DNA of 26,219 bases from Spirochaetaceae bacterium (GCA_031255315.1 JAIRSS010000042.1:1-26219); one strand, 5' to 3'; positions 8,211-16,427 are shown, numbered from the stretch's first letter. A program made the numbers and translations. The notes: a model not told the origin generated them from the letters alone.

Positions 8211-10241
8211 GTGAGCATCCGGGATCGCCTGTCTGTATTTTCGCCCCGCATCGTGCGGTTGCTGGATTTGCTGATTCGCCAGGATGAGCCGGTAAGTGTT
8301 GATTCCATGGCCGCCGCGCTGGAAAGCAGCCGGCGGACCGTGTTTCGGGACCTGGAGGCGATTGAACGATCGCTGGATCAGGTACGGCTGGTTTCCGTTC
8401 CGGGGCGGGGCATACGGATAGAGTGCGATGAGGGGGTCAGGCGCGAGCTTGCCGCCCTGCTGGATAAAGAGCCCCTTCAGCCGGTGAACCGCCGGCTGAG
8501 GATCCGCCGCTTGATGCTGGAAGTCCTTGCCAACAGCGGATCGGTGCAAAAGCTGTTCTTTTATTCGGACAGCTTGGGGGTAAGCGAGTCAACGGTGAGT
8601 AATGATCTTGACGCCATTGACCCGCTGTTGAAAGAATACGCCATCACCCTGGTTCGGCGGCCTGGCCAGGGGGTATATGCGGAAGGAGCGGAGGAGGATA
8701 TACGGGCGGCCATTCGGGAAGCTCTGATGCGGGAGGGCCAGAGCTGTCTCTCCTATACCCGGAACACCGGGTATCCCGGCAACGACATTGAAGAAGGGGT
8801 GGCGGAAGCGCTGGAACGGCACAGTCTGGAATTCGACTGGATGACGGCGGAATCCCTTCAGATGTTCGCCGTGTATCTGATGGTGATGATCCGGCGGGTT
8901 GCCGACGGCGCCCTGTTGCAGGAAGGGCCGTCTTCCGCCGGATCATTCCAGGACCGGCTTGCGGAGCGCCTCATCCGGACCCTGGAGGAGCGGTTCGCCG
9001 TTACCCTTCCCCCGGAAGAACACAACGGCGTCGCCCTGTGCATTCAGGCGTGCCGTTCAAAACAGGACAGCCCTTTGCAGGTTGAAACCTCGGAGGAGCG
9101 GGAGCGCATCAGCGCCCTCACTGTCCGGATCATCGAGCGGTTCGACCCTGCCCTTGCGCCGGTATTGCTGACAAACGAGATGCTGGTCCAGGGGATCAAC
9201 CGGCATTTGCTGTCCGCGCTAACCCGGCTTGGGCGGAAACTGGTCCTGCCGGATTTTCTGGACGGCCAGTTGGAAAGTCAATATCCTGAAATCTACGAAA
9301 AAAGCCGCCGGGGAGCCGAGGCCCTGAGCGAGTATATGGGGCGGTCGGTGCCCCCAGGGGAAGTGTCGTTAATTGCGATACATTTTCTTGCGGCTCTTTC
9401 CGCCATGGACGAGAAAAACATCCGCCGGAGGGTATTGACCGCCGGTGTTGTCTGCGCCGCCGGTATCGGTATGGCCTATATGCTTGCCTCCCAGGTGCGG
9501 AAGCGGTTTAAGGGGGAGTTGGAAATTGATATATGCGGCTGGAATGATCAATGGGAAAAGACGGATTTTCTTATCTCCACCATTCCCCTGGAAAACGCCG
9601 GGAGGCCGGTGATTCTGGTCCACGCGCTGCTTACCGAGGAAGATTATCAGAAAATAGGGGAGATCATTACCGCCCGTGCGTTCGTGGGAAAAAATGTTCC
9701 GGTTCAAAACCGGAAGCCCTTGACGGCCCGGCTGGAACGGGTTATCGCGGTGCTGGGTCAGGTCTTCGTGGCCCTGTCAGTCTTCCGCGTCGAGCGTGTT
9801 CCGGCGGACTGCGCCTTTGAGGACCTGGCCCGCGCCGCGGCGGCCTTTGTGGAAGACGAGGCGGGAGCGCGGATCGTGTACCGGGACCTTCTGGACCGGG
9901 AAGCGGTGGTAAGCCAGATAATAGAAGAAATGAAAATCGTGTTGCTCCACGCCAAAAGCGCCGGGGCCGCCGCGCCGGTTTTCGGGCTTATTACGCCGGA
10001 GGGGGGAGTGTTTCTAAACAAATACTTCCGGGGGGCGCAAAGCTGCCTGCTCATGCTCATCCCCCATGACTGTACGCCGGATCTGACGGGGATTATGGGA
10101 ACCATCAGCAGCGCCCTGATCGACACCCCCGCCTTGCCGGAGGCGGTACGCGCCGGGGACGGCCCCGCGGTTAAGGCTCTGATGGAGGGGGAACTTGCCG
10201 AGGCGCTTACCCAATACTGCGCCGGAAAATTGAACGGCTGA
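8211..10241 (+). CDS. mtlR: MtlR/BglG-type PRD transcriptional activator of the PTS cluster
   Basis: A 676-aa regulator with a GTG start. Domain order: two HTH segments (about residues 31-52 and 111-137), PRD1 (about 190-285), PRD2 (about 300-400), an EIIB-like domain (about 408-495) and a C-terminal EIIA-mannitol-like domain (about 525-672). Candidate phosphosites are His332 and His391 in PRD2, Cys415 in VVCAAGIGM, and His580 in LLHAKSAG. They are spaced like the known His342, His399, Cys419 and His599 of Bacillus subtilis MtlR. PRD1 has no histidine in the expected helices. There is no Shine-Dalgarno sequence; the GTG 4 nt after the ptsH stop implies translational coupling. It should sense PTS phosphorylation state and activate this operon. 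Confidence 0.88.
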   Translation: MSIRDRLSVFSPRIVRLLDLLIRQDEPVSVDSMAAALESSRRTVFRDLEAIERSLDQVRLVSVPGRGIRIECDEGVRRELAALLDKEPLQPVNRRLRIRRLMLEVLANSGSVQKLFFYSDSLGVSESTVSNDLDAIDPLLKEYAITLVRRPGQGVYAEGAEEDIRAAIREALMREGQSCLSYTRNTGYPGNDIEEGVAEALERHSLEFDWMTAESLQMFAVYLMVMIRRVADGALLQEGPSSAGSFQDRLAERLIRTLEERFAVTLPPEEHNGVALCIQACRSKQDSPLQVETSEERERISALTVRIIERFDPALAPVLLTNEMLVQGINRHLLSALTRLGRKLVLPDFLDGQLESQYPEIYEKSRRGAEALSEYMGRSVPPGEVSLIAIHFLAALSAMDEKNIRRRVLTAGVVCAAGIGMAYMLASQVRKRFKGELEIDICGWNDQWEKTDFLISTIPLENAGRPVILVHALLTEEDYQKIGEIITARAFVGKNVPVQNRKPLTARLERVIAVLGQVFVALSVFRVERVPADCAFEDLARAAAAFVEDEAGARIVYRDLLDREAVVSQIIEEMKIVLLHAKSAGAAAPVFGLITPEGGVFLNKYFRGAQSCLLMLIPHDCTPDLTGIMGTISSALIDTPALPEAVRAGDGPAVKALMEGELAEALTQYCAGKLNG

Positions 10242-10367
10242 AGGGCGGGTTGCGGGATCGGGGAACCGTGAACCCCGGCGGCGAAGAAAGAAAAAAACGG
10301 ACGGCCAGCCCCCGCTGTTTGGGCTGCTGGTTCCGCCGTTTCAGCAGGCCGGCCCTGTATGGGGGCG

Positions 10368-10403
10368 GTTATCAGAAGAGCCTGTTCCACAACTTCAGTT
10401 TTG
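10368..10403. repeat. Near-perfect palindromic hairpin between regulator and EIIA genes
   Basis: GAGCCTGTTCCA (10368-10379) pairs with TGGAACAGCCTC (10392-10403) with one mismatch, and the stem continues inward as AACT/AGTT. No T-run follows. It sits in a 210-bp non-coding gap with a second hairpin nearby (CCAGCCC...GGGCTGCTGG, about 10305-10330). It may be a dispersed palindromic repeat or an mRNA processing or stabilising structure inside the operon. Confidence 0.55.
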
Positions 10404-10451
10404 GAACAGCCTCAGAATATTCGGTTATATCGAAATTGCGGAGGAAACCAA

Positions 10452-10904
10452 ATGGCGACAGATTTACCCATGCTCAAGATTGAGAACATTATCCTAAACC
10501 TGCCCCCGGAGGACCGGGAAGCAGTGATACGCCGGTGTGGGCGTATGCTGGTTGATTCAGGCTATGCGAACGAACGGTACATTGAGGGAATGGTGCAACG
10601 GGACAATTCGTTCAGTACCGGCATAGGAAACTACATTGCCCTGCCCCACGGCGAAAAAGAATACAAAGACGATATCCTTTCCACCGGGATCGTGGTTCTC
10701 GCCTACCCGGACGGCATAGACTGGCACGATACGAAGGTCTACCTGGTCATCGGCATAGCCGCGCGGGGAGACGAACACCTGGATATTATGGGAAACATCG
10801 TTGACAACCTTGAGACCGGGGAAGATGTAATTGCCCTTGTCAAGGCGGCGGATCAAAAGGCGGTGTACGACATGCTCTGCGGGCCGGGGGCGGGGAATTC
10901 ATGA
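10452..10904 (+). CDS. mtlF: PTS mannitol-type EIIA component
   Basis: A 150-aa cytosolic EIIA that passes phosphate from HPr to the EIIB domain of the permease. The active His66 lies in GIGNYIALPHGEKEYKDDI, and VVLAYPDGIDW is also typical of EIIA-mannitol. I chose ATG 10452 because GGAGG lies about 8 nt upstream and the protein then has family length; the frame is open back to 10359. The stop overlaps the kinase start by 4 bases (ATGA). Because it is unfused, the system resembles firmicute MtlA/MtlF rather than the single-chain enterobacterial MtlA. Confidence 0.93.
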   Translation: MATDLPMLKIENIILNLPPEDREAVIRRCGRMLVDSGYANERYIEGMVQRDNSFSTGIGNYIALPHGEKEYKDDILSTGIVVLAYPDGIDWHDTKVYLVIGIAARGDEHLDIMGNIVDNLETGEDVIALVKAADQKAVYDMLCGPGAGNS

Positions 10905-11851
10905 TTGTTACGGTTACGTTGAATCCTGCGTTGGACAAAACCGCCGCTGTTGACGTGATGCGGCCCAACGCCCTTAACCGGCTGCGGGATATAACCGTAG
11001 ACGCCGGGGGTAAAGGAGTCAACGTTTCAGATATGATAAAGGCCCTGGGGGGCCGTACTCTGGCCGCCGGTTTCGCCGGGGGATACGTGGGGGACGAGCT
11101 TTTAGCCCGCATTACGGAGCGGGGGATTGAGCATGACTTTGTGCGTATCAAAGCGATGACCCGGATTAATCTGAAGGTAATGGACGCCGGCGGGCGGCTT
11201 ACGGAACTAAACGAGCCGGGGCCGGTGATTCTGAGCGAAGAGTGGGAGGCCCTGGAAAAAAAACTTTCCAGCCTGGCCGCGCCGGAAAACATCTTTGTGT
11301 TGTCCGGCAGCCTGCCCCGGGGGATTCCGGCGGATACCTACCAACGACTCTGCGTCGCCCTGCGTTCCGCCGGAGCGCGGGTTTTTGTCGACGCCGACGG
11401 GGAGGCTCTCCGCCTCGCGCTGGAAGCGCCCCCGGACTATATCAAGCCCAACCGCTATGAGCTGCTTCAGTATTTCGGCGTGGAAAACGAGGGGGGGGAA
11501 TGCGCGGGAGACCGAATAGACGCATACCTGACCGGCCTTTTACGGCGGCTCCTTGACCGGGGGGTCTCCCTGGCGGCCCTCTCGCTGGGGCCGGAGGGGG
11601 CCTTGTTTGTCAGCCCGGAAGCCGCCTGGCGCGCCGGCGCTCTGGCGGTACCGGTACGGTCCACCGTGGGCGCCGGGGACTGCATGGTGGGCGCCCTGGC
11701 CTTTGGGATAGAGCAGGGGTTCCCCCTGGAACGCTGCCTGGCCCTGTCCCTGGCGGCTTCCGCAGGGGCGGTTGCCGCCGACGGCACCCAGGCGCCGTCG
11801 GCTTCGGTCGTTGAAGAATTGGTAAAAGACGTACACTTACGCCGTCTGTGA
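10901..11851 (+). CDS. 1-phosphofructokinase-type sugar phosphate kinase (PfkB family, FruK/LacC-like)
   Basis: A 316-aa ribokinase/PfkB-fold kinase. It begins MIVTVTLNPALDKT, with the TLNPALD start typical of FruK, LacC and PfkB. GGKGVNVS (36-43) is the first PfkB signature, SGSLPRG (135-141) the mid motif, KPNRYEL (182-188) precedes the ATP site, and STVGAGDCMVGAL contains catalytic Asp260. It most likely phosphorylates fructose 1-phosphate to fructose 1,6-bisphosphate; tagatose 6-phosphate or fructose 6-phosphate are alternatives within this family. It overlaps the EIIA gene by 4 bases, so it takes the product made by this PTS or by an enzyme acting just after it. Confidence 0.85.
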   Translation: MIVTVTLNPALDKTAAVDVMRPNALNRLRDITVDAGGKGVNVSDMIKALGGRTLAAGFAGGYVGDELLARITERGIEHDFVRIKAMTRINLKVMDAGGRLTELNEPGPVILSEEWEALEKKLSSLAAPENIFVLSGSLPRGIPADTYQRLCVALRSAGARVFVDADGEALRLALEAPPDYIKPNRYELLQYFGVENEGGECAGDRIDAYLTGLLRRLLDRGVSLAALSLGPEGALFVSPEAAWRAGALAVPVRSTVGAGDCMVGALAFGIEQGFPLERCLALSLAASAGAVAADGTQAPSASVVEELVKDVHLRRL

Positions 11852-11926
11852 AAGATCAGGCGGATATGCAATTACAGCGCTCCGGCGGTCTCATGACAGA
11901 CCGGCGGCATACAGAGGAGGCGTATA

Positions 11927-13561
11927 ATGATTACATTGCGGGGAAAAGGAGTAAGTAAGGGGATCGCTGTTGGAAAGCTGGTTTTCTTTGAGCCGTCGTC
12001 TACAACGGTCGAGAAAAAGAGCATCAGCGACCCTGTGGGGGAAATAGAGCGGTTCAACGCGGCCCGGCAAACCGCGGGCGAACAGCTTGATGAGCTTTCA
12101 GCCACGATGGTGGAAAAGATCGGCGAAAAGAACGCCCTGCTCTTTGAAATCCACCGGATGATGCTTGACGATCCCGATTTCTGCGATCCTATTGTCAAAA
12201 TTATCGAAACCCAGCGGCTCTGCGCGGAATATGCCGTTATGGAAGCGGGAACCCAGTTGGCCCGGGAATTCGCCGAAATGGATGATGAATACATGAGCGA
12301 GCGGGCGGCGGACGTGCGGGATGTGGCGAACCGGGTTATTGAGATTCTTTCGGGAACCCAGCAGCAGATTACCGCAGGCCCTGAACCGGTTGTTCTGGCG
12401 GCCCGGGATTTTAGCCCCAGCGAAACCGCGCAGTTTGACCGTTCCAAGGTTCTCGCCCTGGTTTCCCAGCAGGGGGCCGCTAATTCCCACACGGCTATTT
12501 TTGCCCGGACGATGGGGATTCCGGCAATCATCGGCCTGGGGGCGTCTCTTTCTCCGGGGCTTGCGGGCAAGCTGGCCGCCCTGGACGGGGAAACCGGGGA
12601 ACTCTGCCTGGACCCGGACCCGGAGACCCAGGAAGGCTTTGAAACAAAACAAAAACGGTTCCTGGACGAGCGGCAGGAACTGGAACAGTTCCGGGGAAAG
12701 CCCACTGTTTCAAAAGACGGACGGAAAATAAAGCTCTACGCCAACATCGGCTCGGTTACGGATGTGGAAGCGGCTCTTTCCGCCGATGCGGAAGGGATAG
12801 GCCTGTTCCGCAGCGAATTCCTCTACCTGGGCCGGGACGATTACCCTGCGGAGGACATTCAGTATGAAAGCTACCGTAAGGCGGCGGAATTGATGGGCGG
12901 CAGGCAGGTTATTATCCGTACCCTGGATATAGGCGCGGATAAACAGGCGGGGTATTTCGAACTCCCCCAAGAGGAAAATCCCGCCCTGGGCATGAGAGCC
13001 ATCCGGATCTGTCTGACGCGCCCCCCGCTTTTCAAAACCCAGCTCCGGGCGATTTACCGGGCCTCAGCCCACGGCAATGTGGCCATAATGTTTCCCATGA
13101 TCAACACCGTGAAGGAACTACAGCAGGCAAAGGCCATCGCCGCCGAAGCTCGTGAGGAACTGCGGGCGGAGAAAATTCCCTTTAATGAGGAAACCCCCAT
13201 CGGCATCATGATCGAAACCCCGGCGGCGGCGGTTACAAGCGATCTGCTTGCGGTGGAAGCGGATTTTTTCAGTATAGGCACCAACGATCTTACCCAGTAC
13301 TCCCTGGCGGTGGACCGGCAAAACGAGACGATCAGCGAATTCTGCGACACCCATCATGAGGCGATCCTGCGGTTTATCCGTATGACCGTGGAAAACGCCC
13401 ACCGGGCGGGAATATGGGCCGGGATATGCGGAATGCTCGGGGCGGACAAGACTCTTACCGCCGCCTTCCTGGAGATGGGGCTTGACGAACTTTCGGTAGA
13501 GCCTTCCTATGTGCTTCCCCTGCGCGCCTGTATTGCTGGTTGTGAACTCGGCGGTTCGTGA
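11927..13561 (+). CDS. ptsI: PTS Enzyme I (phosphoenolpyruvate-protein phosphotransferase)
   Basis: A 544-aa Enzyme I that takes phosphate from PEP and gives it to HPr. Phospho-His188 lies in GAANSHTAIFARTMGIPA; the family usually has GGxTSHxAI, so Thr is Asn here. PEP-binding motifs GIGLFRSEFLYLGRD and FFSIGTNDLTQYSLAVDR are intact. Catalytic Cys501 is in ICGMLGAD, where most members have CGExAGD. A strong GAGGAGG precedes the ATG, and a small hairpin (GGTCT/AGACC, 11887-11902) lies just upstream. It is the last gene of the PTS cluster and makes the locus self-sufficient for the relay. Confidence 0.93.
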   Translation: MITLRGKGVSKGIAVGKLVFFEPSSTTVEKKSISDPVGEIERFNAARQTAGEQLDELSATMVEKIGEKNALLFEIHRMMLDDPDFCDPIVKIIETQRLCAEYAVMEAGTQLAREFAEMDDEYMSERAADVRDVANRVIEILSGTQQQITAGPEPVVLAARDFSPSETAQFDRSKVLALVSQQGAANSHTAIFARTMGIPAIIGLGASLSPGLAGKLAALDGETGELCLDPDPETQEGFETKQKRFLDERQELEQFRGKPTVSKDGRKIKLYANIGSVTDVEAALSADAEGIGLFRSEFLYLGRDDYPAEDIQYESYRKAAELMGGRQVIIRTLDIGADKQAGYFELPQEENPALGMRAIRICLTRPPLFKTQLRAIYRASAHGNVAIMFPMINTVKELQQAKAIAAEAREELRAEKIPFNEETPIGIMIETPAAAVTSDLLAVEADFFSIGTNDLTQYSLAVDRQNETISEFCDTHHEAILRFIRMTVENAHRAGIWAGICGMLGADKTLTAAFLEMGLDELSVEPSYVLPLRACIAGCELGGS

Positions 13562-13581
13562 ACCCGCCTCACGTATTTCAC

Positions 13582-13685
13582 CTGAGGACCCGTATGGTAT
13601 ATGCGGCGGGCATACCGCGGCGCGTCTTCTTTTTTTGCGCGGGTCCTCAGCCTGAACGGGAAAAGCCTCTCCCGTTCAGGCTTTT
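13582..13685 (+). terminator. Tandem hairpins ending the PTS cluster, the second a rho-independent terminator
   Basis: The first structure has an 11-bp stem, CTGAGGACCCG (13582-13592) with CGGGTCCTCAG (13640-13650), and a structured interior containing a T-run. The second has a perfect 12-bp stem, GCCTGAACGGGA (13650-13661) with TCCCGTTCAGGC (13670-13681), followed by TTTT. They share base 13650. The pair lies between ptsI and def and should stop transcription. Confidence 0.7.
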
Positions 13686-13720
13686 CCCGCACGCTCTTTT
13701 TGGATACTATTAACCGCATA

Positions 13721-14206
13721 ATGGATATATTAATCCTTGGAAATGAGCTTTTACGGCAGAAGGCGGAAACGATCCGGCCCATAGACGTTTCGTATAAGAA
13801 GATAGCCCAGGACATGCTTGAGGCTTTGCATGAAGGCAAGGGAGTCGGGCTTGCGGGGCCACAGGTTGGACTTATGAAGCGGATCTTTGTGGTTCATGTT
13901 GCCGACGATATGCCCAGGGTATTCATCAATCCTTCAATTATCGAAACTTCCCAGGACCTCGCGAAATACGAGGAAGGCTGTCTTTCCATCCCCGGACTTT
14001 GGGCTGAGGTGATCCGGCCTTCCCGTGTGCGGGTTCAGGCGTGGAACGAGCGGGGGCGGCCTTTTACCCTGGACGCATCGGGGATTCTGGCGCGGGTGGT
14101 GCTCCATGAATACGACCATCTGGAAGGGCTTCTCTTTATCGATCGCCTTTCCGCGCCAAAACGGAACAGGATTTTGACAAAATTTGAAAAAAGGCGGCGC
14201 GCCTAG
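13721..14206 (+). CDS. def: Peptide deformylase
   Basis: A 161-aa metalloenzyme that removes the formyl group from nascent proteins. All three motifs are present: GVGLAGPQVG (41-50; the usual GxGxAAxQ has Gly for the second Ala), EEGCLS (84-89) with metal ligand Cys87, and HEYDH (129-133) with two His ligands and catalytic Glu130. The frame is open back to 13601, but the family starts at MDILILGNE, so I chose ATG 13721. There is no Shine-Dalgarno sequence; a -10-like TACTAT (13705-13710) ends 10 nt upstream. The stop abuts the fmt start, so the deformylase and the formyltransferase that makes its substrate group are coupled. Confidence 0.95.
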   Translation: MDILILGNELLRQKAETIRPIDVSYKKIAQDMLEALHEGKGVGLAGPQVGLMKRIFVVHVADDMPRVFINPSIIETSQDLAKYEEGCLSIPGLWAEVIRPSRVRVQAWNERGRPFTLDASGILARVVLHEYDHLEGLLFIDRLSAPKRNRILTKFEKRRRA

Positions 14207-15208
14207 ATGCTGACGACTGTAGGGGCGCGTATTCGCGTGCTTTTTGCGGGAAGCCCGGAAATAGCGGCGCCGTCTTTGGAAGCCCTTACCGCCCCCGGCA
14301 TGGAGGAGGCGTGTGAAGTTGTAGGGGTGCTCACCAACCCGGATACCCCCAAAGGACGGCGCGGAACACCGGGACCCACCGCGGTGGGGGCCGCTGGGGA
14401 GACGCTTTCGGCGGTTCTGCGGGAACAGGGGAAAGCCCCGTTCCCCGTGCTGAAACCGGAGAAGCTCAACGGGGAGGCGCGGGAAGCGGTTGCGGCCCTG
14501 AAGCCGGACCTCCTGGTTTCCTTCGCCTACGGCAGAATCTTTGGCCCTAAGTTCCTGGGCCTGTTTCCCCAGGGAGGGATCAACATACACCCGTCGCTGC
14601 TTCCCAAATACCGGGGGCCTGCCCCTATTCAGGCGGCTATTTTGAACCGGGATGCCGAGACGGGGATCAGCATACAGCGTATTGCGCTTCAAATGGATGC
14701 CGGAGACATCCTGATCCAGGAGCGGTTCCCTTTAACGGGCCGGGAAACCGCCGGTTCATTAGGCGGGATCGCCGCCCAAAAAAGCGCGGTTCTGCTTACG
14801 TCTCTTATCCGGGAACTCGCCGGGGGCGGGGCCGCCGGAACTCCCCAGGACCACGAGCGGGCGGTGTACTGCCGCCTTTTAAACAAGGAAGACGGGCGCA
14901 TAGACTGGAACGCGGACGCCTGGGAAATAGATGCGAGGATTAGGGCCTTTACGCCCTGGCCGCTCTGTCTGACCCGTCATGGAGAAGCGGACCTCTACAT
15001 CCTGGAGGGCCGGCCCTGGGAACCGGCGGAACCATCAGTGGAACCGCCGGGAACCGTACTGGGCGTAGACAAAAGCCGGGGTATATTGATACAAACAGGG
15101 AAGGGGATTTATGCGGCGGAACGGTTGCAGTACCGTACCAGGAAAGCTCTGGACTGGCGTTCTTTTTTAAATGGCGCTCCGGGATTTACCGGTTCCCGGT
15201 TAACCTGA
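14207..15208 (+). CDS. fmt: Methionyl-tRNA formyltransferase
   Basis: A 333-aa enzyme that formylates initiator Met-tRNA using 10-formyltetrahydrofolate. The catalytic region INIHPSLLPKYRGPAPIQAA has Asn126 and His128, and MDAGDIL (163-169) supplies the Asp. SFAYGRIFG and the SLLPKYRG signature are typical. The C-terminal domain (about 215-325) matches the OB-like tRNA-binding half (RIDWNADAWEIDARIRAFTPWP). The ATG follows the def stop with no gap and has no Shine-Dalgarno sequence of its own. Residues 1-8 may be an extension before the Rossmann strand IRVLFAGSPEIA. Confidence 0.95.
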   Translation: MLTTVGARIRVLFAGSPEIAAPSLEALTAPGMEEACEVVGVLTNPDTPKGRRGTPGPTAVGAAGETLSAVLREQGKAPFPVLKPEKLNGEAREAVAALKPDLLVSFAYGRIFGPKFLGLFPQGGINIHPSLLPKYRGPAPIQAAILNRDAETGISIQRIALQMDAGDILIQERFPLTGRETAGSLGGIAAQKSAVLLTSLIRELAGGGAAGTPQDHERAVYCRLLNKEDGRIDWNADAWEIDARIRAFTPWPLCLTRHGEADLYILEGRPWEPAEPSVEPPGTVLGVDKSRGILIQTGKGIYAAERLQYRTRKALDWRSFLNGAPGFTGSRLT

Positions 15209-15258
15209 TACGGGGGCGCTTGGAAGGGAAGTGATAGAAGACAACCGTCCCAGAAGAA

Positions 15259-15272
15259 CCCGCGTGCGCGGG
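15259..15272. repeat. GC-rich hairpin upstream of the PASTA gene
   Basis: CCCGCG/CGCGGG with a 2-nt loop lies in the 104-bp gap after fmt and is followed by a purine-rich stretch without a T-run. It could be a weak terminator or a leader structure. Confidence 0.35.
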
Positions 15273-15312
15273 GAAACTTGAAAACGAGGTTTAAATTCCT
15301 CTCAGAGGTGTT

Positions 15313-16383
15313 ATGTCGAAATTCAGAAAATTGAGCCGGGATTCCTTTGCAGTGCACATTGCGGGCCGTCTGAGGACGTTTATTTTCCTGGGCATAGGTA
15401 TGCTCTGTATTATGGGGACAGCCGCCGTTGTGGTCTTTTTTATAGCGCTTAGAGGAGCCGAGGAGACAATGGTACCCAATGTACAGAACAAGGAACTTAC
15501 CGCCGCCCTGCTGGAATTACAGGTCAAGGAATTGTACCCCCGGATCCAACTGCGGTATTCCCAGTCGAATATGGAAAAAGGACTCATCCTGGAGCAGGAC
15601 CCCCAGCCAGGGACTATCGTCAAGGCGGGCCGCCGTATCCGTCTGGTGGTAAGCCAGGGCGCGGTGATCAATACAATAGAAAACTACCGGGGCAGAAATC
15701 TCGACGAAGTGAAGCTGGATCTAAGAACCCTGTTTGCCTTGGCCGCCAGCGCCGCCGGCGAGGATCAGCCGCTCTTGTCCCTGAAAGAGCCTCCCATGTA
15801 CGAATACTCCTCCGAACCGGCGGGAACCATATTGCAGCAACGGCCCGCGCCGGGGACCGCTGTTTCAGGTCCTACCACGCTGGAATTCGTGGTCAGCCGG
15901 GGGCCTGAACAGCTTACGATTACCGTGCCGGATTTTACAGGGCTTACGGTTTCCAGGGTGCTGGAGCAAATTCAGCAGAGGGGGATCAATTTTCTCTTTG
16001 AATTACGGCCGGTCCGGGGGAATGAACCGGCGGGGATAGCGGTTTACCAGGACCCTCCGGCCCAGACGGTCATAGACAAGAAGCGGCCTGTTTCTATTCT
16101 GATAACAGCTCCCCAGGACGGGAGCCTGAATGGTGATGTTTTTGCCCTCTTCTCGCATACACTGCCGGAAAACCCATACCCCCTGCCGGTACGCCTTGAG
16201 GCCCTGCTCCCCAGCGGGGAACGCCGTCTCCTGGTGGAAGTGGAATTCCCCGGAGGCGACTTTACGCTGCCGTATCAACTTCCCCCTGAGTCTACCCTTA
16301 TCCTTTCCACCCTGAACCGGGAACTCTACCGGAAAAATGTGGAGCCGTCACTGGATAACAGTCTGTTACCCCCGGGGTTCTAG
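15313..16383 (+). CDS. Membrane-anchored PASTA-domain protein
   Basis: A 356-aa protein. A basic N-terminus (1-21) is cytoplasmic, one membrane helix spans about 22-46, and the rest should be periplasmic. Three PASTA-like repeats follow: about 53-116 (starts VPNV, contains QDPQPGTIVKAG), about 118-197 (contains QRPAPGTAVSG) and about 201-270 (starts VPDFTGLTVSRVLEQI, contains QDPPAQTVIDKK). PASTA domains elsewhere bind peptidoglycan fragments and occur on Ser/Thr kinases and penicillin-binding proteins; this protein has neither catalytic part. The C-terminal 85 residues form an extra domain of beta-strand character. A GAGGTG precedes the ATG. It follows fmt in the same direction and is probably part of that unit. 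Confidence 0.85.
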   Translation: MSKFRKLSRDSFAVHIAGRLRTFIFLGIGMLCIMGTAAVVVFFIALRGAEETMVPNVQNKELTAALLELQVKELYPRIQLRYSQSNMEKGLILEQDPQPGTIVKAGRRIRLVVSQGAVINTIENYRGRNLDEVKLDLRTLFALAASAAGEDQPLLSLKEPPMYEYSSEPAGTILQQRPAPGTAVSGPTTLEFVVSRGPEQLTITVPDFTGLTVSRVLEQIQQRGINFLFELRPVRGNEPAGIAVYQDPPAQTVIDKKRPVSILITAPQDGSLNGDVFALFSHTLPENPYPLPVRLEALLPSGERRLLVEVEFPGGDFTLPYQLPPESTLILSTLNRELYRKNVEPSLDNSLLPPGF

Positions 16384-16427
16384 CAGCCTGTTACGCCGGC
16401 GATTAAGTGTTGCCGGGCGACGGCTGC
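16383..16427. terminator. Nested hairpin between convergent genes
   Basis: Outer arms GCAGCC (16383-16388) and GGCTGC (16422-16427) enclose GCCGGC (16395-16400) pairing with GCCGG (16412-16416). It lies at the convergent ends of the PASTA gene and the TraB-family gene. There is no T-run, so terminator function is a guess from position. Confidence 0.35.

Noticed and set aside
10359..10451. Upstream extension of the EIIA gene to an ATG at 10359
   Set aside because: GGAGG sits just before ATG 10452, the family length fits from there, and the extension would translate through a palindromic hairpin.
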